DNA of 64,000 nucleotides from Euborellia annulipes (Eukaryota > Arthropoda > Insecta > Dermaptera > Anisolabididae). Location of the stretch: positions 1-64,000 of the forward strand of contig JAKCPI010007899.1 in the NCBI GenBank assembly GCA_023213315.1, given 5' to 3'. Position numbers and translations under genes: made by a program. The notes beneath the pieces were generated by a model. That model searched no databases and had not been told where the DNA came from. It saw only the letters and a program-made list of their open reading frames with translations. Of this stretch, positions 57,531 to 64,000 are shown piece by piece (positions within the stretch are counted from its first letter, which is position 1; every line of letters starts with the position of its first letter).

Positions 57531-57610
57531 TTAATTATAATTAAAGAACCTAATATAAAATATTAGTTGGCTCTGTCAAATATTAATCTAAATTTATCTG
57601 TTTATTATTT
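57531..57610 (+). repeat. 80-bp direct repeat, copy 2
   Basis: Copy of 56513-56590 with one substitution (TTGACTC to TTGGCTC). It begins exactly where the SINE breaks off. Confidence 0.75.
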
Positions 57611-57735
57611 TAAGTTCTTCATCTTTATCATTTTCATCCTCTTAAGGTATTTACTTTAGCGAGGGGTCGGGACTCAAATCATATCAGGTACTGGTTGATA
57701 CAGTTACTCGTTCGTAGCTTTTTATCTGATAACTG

Positions 57736-57966
57736 TCAGCTAGCCTCAGAATGATTCACATATCTGATTCGAGTATCAAAGGTTGGTTGGGCAAATGTGT
57801 CGCTGATCGTTCTCCCATTTAATAGTATCGTACCTTTTTCTTCCAATATCTTTAAGCCTTTTACCTCTTTGATTTATGTTTTTGTTTGTTCTGCTGTAAG
57901 TTTTTTTGATAGTATTTCTTCATCTCTTACTTGATTTAAACTTAACAGACTGGCGTTGAAGTCTCC
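57736..57966 (-). pseudogene. LINE-type APE endonuclease fragment
   Basis: The minus-strand frame starts GDFNASLLSLNQVRDEEILS. It continues, across one in-frame TAA, to KGLKILEEKGTILLNGRTIS and then DTFAQPTFDTRI, ending at a TGA after SEAS. GDFNA followed about 45 residues later by L..NGRT and then PTF is the order of the C-terminal half of the apurinic-type endonuclease domain that opens ORF2 of non-LTR retrotransposons (CR1/Jockey/I/L1-like). No reverse transcriptase is visible and the domain's N-terminal part is missing or scrambled upstream. It is a dead fragment. Confidence 0.6.
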
Positions 57967-57978
57967 AGTTATGTATGT

Positions 57979-58117
57979 AAGATGTATACTTTGCTTCCTC
58001 CTCCTTCTGCTGATTGATTTTTAGCCAATATTTTATATCCGAGTTTATATCCAAGATTGCTGCATACCAATTAGAAGATGTATACTTTGCTTTCTCCTCC
58101 TTCTGCTGATTATTTTT
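57979..58117. repeat. local 43-bp duplication in LINE relic
   Basis: AGATGTATACTTTGCTTCCT CCTCCTTCTGCTGATT occurs at 57979 and, with one change, at 58076: a 97-bp-offset duplication inside the retroelement remnant. Confidence 0.75.
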
Positions 58118-58159
58118 CTCTTTAGTGTTAGTTTAGTCTTAGAATCTTTGGCTTTTTTT

Positions 58160-58611
58160 TCATGTTAGTTTTTTTGGCATGTACTGGATTTGGGGATAAT
58201 TTTCTTTATTTTCTGGGATTTCATCCTCCTTCGGCTTACTAATCTCTTCTTCATTTGCCATTTGTTCTTTGGTGTCTATAATTTTGTTAATCTCTGTGTC
58301 AGTCATTTCTTCCACCAAGTTATCCTCTACTGGTAATTTTTCAACAATATTTGTCTTGTCTTGAATCTTTTTAAAATCTCTGATCTCTTTAGTATATATA
58401 GAAAGGTCATTTTCGATTTTTTCAAACAGTCTATTTATATGTTCCTCAATTCGAATAAAATTTTCTTCAATTGCCCTTGATTTTTCTTGGCTTTTTTCAT
58501 TTTTTGAATTTGTGCCATTAAATATTCAACTTTTGCTTCTGCAATTTCACGATCTCTTTTAGACATTTAGACCACATAGTTTTTGTTTAATATCATATTC
58601 TCGTCATCCAT
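58160..58611 (-). pseudogene. coiled-coil ORF1-like remnant of a LINE
   Basis: The minus-strand frame from an ATG at 58611 gives MDDENMILNKNYVV and a stop. A following ATG opens MSKRDREIAEAKVEYLMAQI. After a one-base frameshift near 58503 the frame continues as AIEENFIRIEEHINRLFEKI and an E/K-rich heptad-like stretch to a TGA at 58160. It is highly charged, with leucine and isoleucine at regular spacing typical of a coiled coil. Its position just upstream of the endonuclease fragment makes an ORF1 protein likely, but no RNA-binding domain is visible. Further upstream (58660-58860, minus) a broken frame also reads as charged coding-like sequence. Confidence 0.45.
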
Positions 58612-59006
58612 TTTTAAAAATAAAAATTCACTAATATGTTTATGAAATATATCATGAATTCGTTTTAATTTCGTTCCACACTTATTTATTATCTCCTCTC
58701 ATACCTTTAGTCTCACTCAGAATCTGAGCATGGTGCTTTCTGATTTTCCTCACTGCATCTCCTCGATTGGGGCTTCTTTGGGTTTCGTCTTCATGATGTT
58801 TTGTTTGTGCTCGGTATAGTCCTGGGCCTCTCCAGTACAGAAGAACCTTTAGATTTAAGTAAATTTGCTTTTTGCTTATTAACTAACAAATACTACTTCT
58901 TCCTAACAATTCAAAATCTGCAATTACTTTGTCAATAAATTACTTTGAGTGATCCTTCATTTGCCTTTTCTCTAATAAAATAATTGTAGTCTTAATGTCA
59001 CAAAAT
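58612..59006. other. 5' part of the LINE relic, then spacer
   Basis: 58660-58860 reads on the minus strand as a charged, stop-interrupted frame (EDETQRSPNRGDAVRKIRKH). It probably belongs to the same retroelement. The rest is A/T. Confidence 0.3.
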
Positions 59007-59024
59007 ATTGATACTCAAGTACAT

Positions 59025-59265
59025 TGCTTAGGGGCCCACATCTTGTGGGTACGTGGATGGCGACCACGAGCTGCCCGAACTGGAACAGACAGTCCTTTAG
59101 TTCTTTAAATGTCTGACTCTTCCTTCCTCTTTTCAATAGGCGTCAGACCGTGCGACGGGCCGGCCTGTCCTATTTCTTCCTGTCGTAAAAACATATGATA
59201 GGGTTGGAGGGAAAGAGTGAGGTCCGCCGACCCCGCATCGCGGGAAAATAAGAGGAGAGAAGAAG
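59025..59265 (+). mobile_element. GC-rich SINE (R8), full copy with 18-bp TSD
   Basis: Starts TGCTTAGGGGCCCACATCTT and ends with a purine tail GGGAAAATAAGAGGAGAGAA. The identical 18-mer ATTGATACTCAAGTACAT flanks it (59007-59024 and 59266-59283). A long perfect target duplication is the signature of LINE-mediated retrotransposition, so R8 is a SINE of about 240 bp. The 5' region has no clear tRNA A/B boxes, 5S or 7SL resemblance; GGTCCGCCGACCCC is only a poor B-box match. The minus frames across it (61-69 codons) are chance. Confidence 0.85.
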
Positions 59266-59283
59266 ATTGATACTCAAGTACAT

Positions 59284-59592
59284 GATACACGAGTGCCTGT
59301 TACTTTTTACCGGTATCAGTTTTGTATACCTGATACTTTTTAGTACCTGATACAAAGCATCAGATTGATATAGTATCACTCAATCCTAATTTACATTTAA
59401 AGTAAATGCACTTCATAAAATTTCGCTTCTATATATAATATATATATTTAAATACACCTTTTCTCTATAATTGATATTAAAAACTTAAAAAAAAAATATA
59501 ATCGCAAGACCAATAAATATGTATATAAAAAGTAAAATATAAAAAATTGACTTTTACCATGTTAGGATAAAAAAAAGAATTTTTTTTCTAAA
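59284..59592. other. short AT-rich spacer
   Basis: TGATAC-type near-repeats at 59284-59370; no gene. It lies just downstream of the 3' end of the minus-strand coding exon. Confidence 0.45.
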
Positions 59593-60140
59593 TCACGCAG
59601 TTGCAGGCTCGTGGATGTGAAATGAATTGCGTAGAATTTCTATTTGAGAATCTGCTAGATGAATTCCAATCGCTTTGAAATAGAGAAAAAACCGATTGGC
59701 TCTTTTAATATTGTTCGTTTGACGGAGATATTCACTTCTGACGATTTGTCTTAAGAATGGCAAATAATCGAGACCGAGAGCGCCACGATGCAGATACGAG
59801 GAGAGGCTCACAGCAGAGAGACATTTGCGCTGAGCTGAAAGATGCTTCTGTCGGCGTCTTTGGACAGTCTGCTCTGCACCTCCATAGAACAGCATGGGCT
59901 CTAAATGTTCTTTCACTTTCACGAAATCTTCCTCAGAGACAGTTGATGATGCTGAAGGTGATTCAAGAAGAATTCTACTTAGAAGAACGCTTCGCTCAGC
60001 CATCAGGGAACCAATCGAAGGCAAGAGACAGTCCCGTGCTTGATCCCATGTGTCTGTATTTTCTAAGAGAGATACATCCGGATGAGAGTATGAAAAAAGA
60101 GTCCAAGGTTGAAACGAATGTGTCCTTGATCGATGCGGTA
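59593..60140 (-). CDS. ATAD5: C-terminal exon of an ATAD5/ELG1-like protein
   Basis: The minus frame runs to a TAA-type stop at 59593 and reads (roughly) PWTLFSYSHPDVSLLENTDT, DQARDCLLPSIGSLMAERSV, HLEPMLFYGGAEQ, LHRGALGLDYLPFLRQIVRS, RANRFFLYFKAIGIHLADSQ. The ALDYLP-LR-I...RR-FLHYF--I-L order near the end is, as I recall it, the C-terminal pattern of ATAD5/Elg1. That protein is the large subunit of the alternative RFC clamp unloader, which removes PCNA from chromatin after replication in the nucleus. Upstream the same frame continues without a stop into gypsy polyprotein (LLAHPTT at about 60165), so the ORF is a transposon-exon fusion; the true exon start lies somewhere in 60145-60110. Two further ATAD5-like exons lie on the same strand beyond the gypsy fragment. 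Confidence 0.5.
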
Positions 60141-60294
60141 AGATCCTCTCAAGTTTTCCAAAAGTTGTAGGGTGGGCTAACAAGGTTGCATTTGCTACAC
60201 TTTCTTTTGTTTCTTCGAAGGCCTTGTCCATTTCTGGTGTCCACTTGATTATGTCTTTGTTTTTTAAATGAGCTGAAATATGTAATGGTGCTTA

Positions 60295-60905
60295 AATTGC
60301 AGCGCTCATTGGTAGGAATCTCCTATAAAAGTTAATCATCCCTAGATAACGTCTTAGCTCTTTTGCGGTGTTCGGTCTGGGGTACTTAAGGATGGCTTCC
60401 ACTTTTGATGTTAAGGGTTTTATACCATGCTGTGAGATCTCATGCCCTAAGAATTCGACTGTGTTTTTACTAAAGACACATTTTGCAGCGTTAATAGTAA
60501 TTCCGTATTTAGAGAGGCGTTCAAAAATTCTTCTGATATCTTTCAAATGCTGTTCTAAATCTTCTGACGCGATTAAAATATCATCAATATATACAAAACA
60601 GCTTTCTAAGCCTCTAAGTACTTCGTGTATGAATCTTTGAAATGTTTGAGCCGCGTTTCTGAGTCCAAATGGCATATATGGGAACTCAAATAACCCGAAT
60701 GGTGTGCTAATCGCCGTTTTCTCTCTATCCTCCTCTGCCATGGGTATTTGTTGGTAGGCCCGGACTAAATCTATCGTTGAAAATATCTTTTTTCCTCTTA
60801 AGAAATTCGTTGAATCTTGGATGTTGGGCAACGGGTAACGGTCGGGTTTGGTTATCGCATCCAATTGTCTGTAATCCCCACAAGGACGCCAATCTCCTGT
60901 TTTTT
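60295..60905 (-). pseudogene. reverse transcriptase domain of gypsy element
   Basis: Copies the element's RNA into DNA. Visible motifs: [26 protein letters not shown] (motif A, with the catalytic D in STIDL), [20 protein letters not shown] (motif B), [11 protein letters not shown] (motif C; YIDD at 60580-60591), then [12 protein letters not shown] and [23 protein letters not shown]. All catalytic aspartates are present. The upstream frame is broken by one extra base in an A-homopolymer at about 60905, and the downstream frame by a TAA at 60292. FLGH and [13 protein letters not shown] are specific to Ty3/gypsy (Metaviridae-type) polyproteins. Confidence 0.9.
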
Positions 60906-61612
60906 TTTTGTACCATATGTAATGGGCTTGACCAGGAACTTTTTGACGGTCTGCAAAGGCCTTGCTCTATCATGAAATCGAAAACTTGCCGGGCGGTTTT
61001 TAGTTTACCCGGTGTTAGACGTCTAGGCTTTGCGAATACTGGGGGCCCAGTGGTTTCTATATGGTGTTTGGTTGCGTGTTTAACCCCTCCTTTGTCTTGA
61101 TTCGATGTTGTTAAAGATGGAAACTCTTTTATGAGTTCTCCAGTGGCTGAGTTTGGGTCAATACTGCTGATTGCTTTTTCGGCTGAAAGTGTCTCCGGAG
61201 TGGGGATTAATGCCTTGGTTTGCAATGATGTTCCGTCTATAATAAGTCTCCTTGCCAGATCGACTATTAAGTGAAAATGTCTTAGGAAATCGGAGCCGAT
61301 AATTGGGTGTTTGACATCTACTATCATAAATGTATACTGGAACTTCTTGCCCAGTCCCAAGTCTAGAGTGAGGTTTCTTTGTCCGTAAACTTTAATAGTG
61401 CTGCCATTGGCCGCGTATAAAACTTGAGATGAGGCTGGAGGCGGGTTTGCTCTGTCTAACATTCGTGGGGGTATTAAAGAAAGATCTGCTCCGGTGTCTA
61501 TTAGAAAGTTTAGTTTGGTGATGTTGTCATGAGTAAAGAGGCGGCTTGGTTTGCCATGACAAGAACAGGCCGCTGCTGTCTGTCGGCGCTTCAGTTTTTT
61601 TGTTTGTTGTAA
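60906..61612 (-). pseudogene. aspartic protease and linker of gypsy element
   Basis: Processes the polyprotein. FLIDTGADLSLIPP at about 61505-61466 is the retropepsin active site (D-T-G). IIGSDFLRHFHLIVDLARR (GxD F) is the conserved helix and turn after the flap region. After a linker, KPRRLTPGKLKTA leads into the first RT residues ([20 protein letters not shown]). The frame opens just after a TAG at 61613-61615 and has no start codon of its own near the protease, consistent with expression by frameshift from gag. Confidence 0.85.
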
Positions 61613-61671
61613 CTACAGGGGGGTTTGCATTGGTATGCCCTGTCCCCGAATGTTTTGTGATAACAGCAAAC
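61591..61671 (-). pseudogene. gag C-terminus with zinc-knuckle-like motif
   Basis: Minus frame VVCCYHKTFGDRAYQCKPPC, ending at TGA after the slippery site. The C..YHK.FG..A..C..PC pattern closes gag in many invertebrate gypsy polyproteins. The rest of gag is absent: sequence changes abruptly at 61672 to the host-derived duplicated segment. Confidence 0.75.
61594..61600 (-). promoter_or_regulatory. -1 ribosomal frameshift heptamer A AAA AAC
   Basis: In the gag frame the codons read CAA AAA AAC TGA, so the heptamer A AAA AAC sits immediately before the gag stop (61593-61591). The protease frame overlaps and is displaced by -1. A AAA AAC is one of the canonical X XXY YYZ slippery sites of retroviruses and retrotransposons. 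The downstream GC-richer sequence could form the stimulatory structure, but I have not folded it. Confidence 0.7.
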
Positions 61672-62333
61672 AACGATCCTTTTCTGATAAAATTTTTTGT
61701 GATTCCATTTTAAAATTCTTTTTTTCTTCTTTTTTATTTGAACATTTAATAAATCTACTTAAACCTTTATTTGAAATGATTTTTTTTTAAAATTCAATTC
61801 TACTTTTGGTAAAGACCAAAATGAATCGGATTCATCTATTTGAAGAATTGATGGCATGCGTGGGAAGAGATCTTGATATTCGGGCAAGTTTTGTTCACTT
61901 TGTGTCGGCATTTTTCTCTGGATATTTTGAGGAAGGCCACCACTTAAAAATTCTTTCTTCGATTCTGATATCACATTATTTTCGACTTTTATTGGTCGAT
62001 TCTTTTGCATAAATATTGGAGCTAGAGGAAGACATATTCTTTTAGGTTGGTTTCCATTGTTGTCTTCGAGATGCGAATGTTTTCTTTTCTTATTTGGACT
62101 AAAATGAGAATCGTCAGAGCTCTTAGAAAGGTCAACAATAGCATCTTGTTCCTGTTTAGAAACTGGCAAATTTCGCTTTTATATGAGTGGCTTCTAATTG
62201 GATTTTTTTTAATATTTTTTTTTTTTTTATTATTTTCAAGTCTCAGAAGAGTTTTTTAGCTGTAAATCTCTCTCTCTGTTGAGATAAGAATTCTTTCAAT
62301 TTATTCTTACTTATACGGATTACAATTTGCACC
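61672..62333. repeat. 0.66-kb direct duplication, copy A
   Basis: Nearly identical to 62581-63238. On the minus strand it covers the tail of exon 1, intron 1, exon 2 and the first codons of exon 3 of the ATAD5-like gene. Copy A retains readable sequence throughout. Its downstream junction, inside GGATCGTT, joins the gypsy gag end. Confidence 0.9.
61765..62162 (-). CDS. ATAD5: ATAD5-like exon 2, copy A
   Basis: After an acceptor TTTGCCAG (62170-62163, minus) the frame reads SKQEQDAIVDLSKSSDDSHF, a basic NKKRKHSHLE stretch resembling a nuclear localisation signal, KRICLPLAPIFMQKN (an LAPIF motif as I recall from ATAD5 N-terminal regions), and EYQDLFPRMPSILQIDESDS then FWSLPKVEL. It ends near AAAG/GTTTAAG at about 61765, a poor donor. 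In ATAD5 homologues an FP.vsHI.q..dS.fW.LP block precedes the W..KY.P motif, which is found here in exon 3. The host protein acts with RFC2-5 in unloading PCNA. Confidence 0.5.
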
Positions 62334-62383
62334 GATAAAAAAGTAACAATGACAATAATAAAAACAGGAAAAATTATCATCTA

Positions 62384-62640
62384 GGTGGCGGACGCCACAA
62401 CTGCAAGGATGTTGCCAATTATCTCTTTACTATTCCGAGGTTTATATCTATGACACCAGGAAGAAGACATTTGATTTTGTTCTTCATCTTTTGTTGTTGA
62501 ATTGTTTATTTTCGTTTGTAAATTTTTTAACATTTCTTCATATTGTGATGTTGAAATAATTAAATTTTTTAAAATTTTTAAACGATCCTTTTCTGATAAA
62601 ATTTTTTGTGATTCCATTTTAAAATTCTTTTTTTCTTCTT
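62384..62640 (-). CDS. ATAD5: ATAD5-like exon 3 with W..RYKP...IIGN motif
   Basis: The minus frame reads SEKDRLKILKNLIISTSQYE, EEMLKNLQTKINNSTTKDEE, then SSSWCHRYKPRNSKEIIGNI and LAVVASAT before a TAG at 62383-62381. W..[KR]Y.P.....IIGN is the conserved entry to the RFC-like AAA+ region. GN rather than the GQ of RFC1 points to ATAD5/Elg1. The sequence should go on to L..WL..W and the Walker A site, but after GNILAV it runs into a stop and then into duplicated copy A. Either a donor lies near GCAGTT/GTGGCG, or the exon was cut by the duplication. It is probably the best single piece of evidence for the gene's identity. Confidence 0.6.
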
Positions 62641-62673
62641 TTTTATTTGAACATTTAATAAATCTACTTAAAC

Positions 62674-63065
62674 TTTTATTTGAAATGATTTTTTTTTTAA
62701 ATTCAATTCTACTTTTGGTAAAGACCAAAATGAATCGGATTCATCTATTTGAAGAATTGATGGCATGCGTGGGAAGAGATCTTGATATTCGGGCAAGTTT
62801 TGTTCACTTTGTGTCGGCATTTTTCTCTGGATATTTTGAGGAAGGCCACCACTTAAAAACTTTCTTTTTTTTTTTTATAACATTATTTTTTTCTTTTTTT
62901 ATTGGGGGATTTTTTTGTATAAAAATTGGGGAGAGAGGAAGATATATGTTTTTTTGTTGTTTTTTTTTTTGTGATGCGAATGTTTTCTTTTCTTATTTGG
63001 ACTAAAATGAGAATCGTCAGAGCTCGTAGAAAGGTCAACAATAGCATTTTGTTCCTGTTTAGAAA
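62674..63065 (-). CDS. ATAD5: ATAD5-like exon 2, copy B (corrupted)
   Basis: Same exon as 61765-62162, beginning SKQEQ after the same acceptor. The frame is destroyed in the T-rich stretch 62862-62990. Outside it only a few bases differ (for example LNFKKK to LNLKKK). It lies in the correct order between exon 1 (63216-) and exon 3 (62384-62640), so it is positioned as the authentic exon although its sequence is worse than copy A. Confidence 0.45.
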
Positions 63066-63215
63066 CTGGCAAATTTCGCTTTTATATGAGTGGCTTCTAA
63101 TTGGATTTTTTTTAATATTTTTTTTTTTTTTTTATTATTTTCAAGTCTCAGAAGAGTTTTTTAGCTGTAAATCTCTCTCTCTGTTGAGATAAGAATTCTT
63201 TCAATTTATTCTTAC
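63066..63215 (-). other. intron 1 of the ATAD5-like gene
   Basis: Donor GTAAGAAT at 63215 and acceptor TTTGCCAG at 63066. Joining ...ATA-A to TT-TCT keeps the frame from exon 1 (VQIVIRI) into exon 2 (SKQEQD). The same intron is present in duplicated copy A. Confidence 0.5.
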
Positions 63216-63400
63216 TTATACGGATTACAATTTGCACCTCGTCATGCAAACAATGTACCAATGAGATGAACATCTCAAATCCATTCTCATAATTTAAAGC
63301 GAATGGGTTTTTTGGCATTTTTTTCTCTCTCTTTCTCTCTTCTAAACCTTCATCTTCGAGCCAAAAGCAAGACATGCACATTTCTGGTCCATTCGAAAGC
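63216..63400 (-). CDS. upstream exon of the ATAD5-like gene
   Basis: The minus frame reads MCMSCFWLEDEGLEERKREK, KMPKNPFALNYENGFEMFIS, LVHCLHDEVQIVIRI and ends at a consensus donor (GTAAGAAT, 63215-63208). Two ATGs (63381-63379, 63375-63373) are possible starts. An in-frame TGA about 40 bp upstream means the exon begins after it, or is the first coding exon. I do not recognise a domain; it is assigned to the same gene from the in-phase splice to exon 2. The duplicated segment begins inside this exon at GGTGCAAATT. Confidence 0.4.
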
Positions 63401-64000
63401 AAAGAGCCTTTCAATAGGCGATGATGCACAACTCAACTGATAAGCAGTTTCTGTTATCACAGGATGGATTGCCTCTAAATCATTAAGGCCGTGCAATGGA
63501 TTCGTTCTATCTAGGGTCATCGGGCCTTAGTTAGCAATCGTTGCAAAATCCGAATGAATCATATACCCCGTGAGAGATGATAAATTTCAGTTAGGATCAC
63601 GAGCCAATTTGGAAATCTAGTAAGTGCCAAAGCGAATAGCCTCGGAACTTTTTTTTCCTTCATCCTCAATACTTTTATGATTTATAACAAACTCAAAGTC
63701 GAAATGTAAATTTTCTACACACGAAGTTGTGATATCCGCCAGCAATTAATTACAAAACCAATTGCTTTAGTAAAAATCCGTGAAATCTTTTGAATTTTCC
63801 GTTTGTCATTTTTTAAATGAAATTTAATTTTTTCATAATTTTAATTAGAAACCGGAACTAAGTGTTTGTGCCTTGTGGAATGCACTAATCGAATTATAAA
63901 CGGCTTTCAAGTTTGAATAATAATAAATTTCCCCTACATATACAGTGTATATGTATTTATGAAATAGAAATATGTTTTTATTCTGTTTGTAATAAGAAAA
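63401..64000. other. upstream flank, no gene seen
   Basis: 63430-63620 is less AT-rich and might hold upstream untranslated or regulatory sequence of the minus-strand gene. No frame or promoter motif is convincing. Confidence 0.4.

Larger units (their letters stand above)
60155..61671 (-). mobile_element. Ty3/gypsy retrotransposon fragment (gag end, PR, RT)
   Basis: Minus strand, in order: the end of gag with a C-H-C-C knuckle, an aspartic protease, a linker, a reverse transcriptase, and the start of the connection to RNase H (APLHISAHLKNKDIIKW, KESVANATLLAHP). It breaks off at 60155-60165, before the RNase H catalytic motif, and there is no integrase, primer-binding site or LTR at either end. 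Damage: one extra A in the A10 run at 60900-60909, which shifts the frame, and a CAA to TAA stop at 60292-60294. Both flanks are exon-like sequence of one host gene, so the fragment sits inside that gene. Confidence 0.85.
62581..63238. repeat. 0.66-kb direct duplication, copy B, with T-rich corruption
   Basis: Matches copy A closely on both sides, but about 130 bp (62862-62990) differ in a biased way. Many C, A and G positions of copy A are replaced by T or G, giving runs such as TTTTTTTTTTTT and TTGTTGTTTTTTTTT. Such clustered, one-directional change is more typical of low-quality base calls than of evolution. Confidence 0.85.

Noticed and set aside
59757..60170. 137-codon plus-strand frame
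   Set aside because: Antisense shadow of the minus-strand ATAD5-like C-terminal exon, whose translation has recognisable motifs.
60368..61100. plus-strand frames opposite the gypsy polyprotein
   Set aside because: Antisense to protease-RT coding sequence; no homology of their own.
62502..63005. 167-codon plus-strand frame, F-rich
   Set aside because: Antisense to the ATAD5-like exon 2 and extended only by the T-rich corrupted stretch of copy B.

Overview
This is a eukaryotic, strongly AT-rich, repeat-dense nuclear window. It has long A/T homopolymers, introns, SINE-like, LINE-like, Ty3/gypsy, hAT-like and hammerhead-bearing inverted repeats, and no bacterial-style gene packing. It suggests a small arthropod such as a copepod or sea louse; that assignment is inference from composition and repeat content only. 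About nine tenths of the window is intergenic or intronic DNA made of mobile-element debris.

Layout. 1-57 kb holds no gene I can name. One candidate exon lies at 1357-1545 (minus) and promoter-like GC-richer patches lie near 26.1, 31.6-32.1 and 43.7-43.9 kb. The rest is dominated by a dispersed repeat here called R1: eight copies longer than about 500 bp plus several partial copies and short scraps, with a GTACTAGTAC palindrome in the middle and a terminal hairpin. Embedded in or beside it are hAT-type MITEs with 8-bp target duplications (13.4, 28.4 kb), a TTAA-flanked MITE (45.5 kb), TA-flanked MITEs nested inside R1 (32.9, 47.4 kb), foldback elements, tRNA-derived SINEs, and a 118-bp satellite (37.3-37.9 kb).

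The most interesting system is a set of inverted-repeat loci (4.6, 11.4, 19.3-19.7, 23.9-24.4, 26.6, 33.8-34.4, 39.5, 43.2, 52.8 and possibly 53.1 kb). Their arms carry type I hammerhead ribozyme cores: CUGANGA, a stem II hairpin, then GAAA, a self-complementary dinucleotide and UH. In every complete pair the left copy is on the minus strand and the right copy on the plus strand. The best, minus strand 19326-19384, has every core element plus a closable stem I. This matches the tiny hammerheads known from Penelope-like element terminal repeats.

57.4-59.3 kb carries a decayed non-LTR retrotransposon (endonuclease GDFNA motif and a coiled-coil ORF) and copies of a GC-rich SINE, one with an 18-bp target duplication. 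59.6-63.4 kb (minus strand) carries exons of a gene I read as ATAD5/ELG1, the large subunit of the RFC-like PCNA unloader. It is disrupted by a 0.66-kb internal duplication and by a Ty3/gypsy gag-protease-RT fragment containing an A AAA AAC frameshift heptamer. The ATAD5 AAA+ core is not visible, so the locus is either a rearranged allele or pseudogene, or an assembly chimera.
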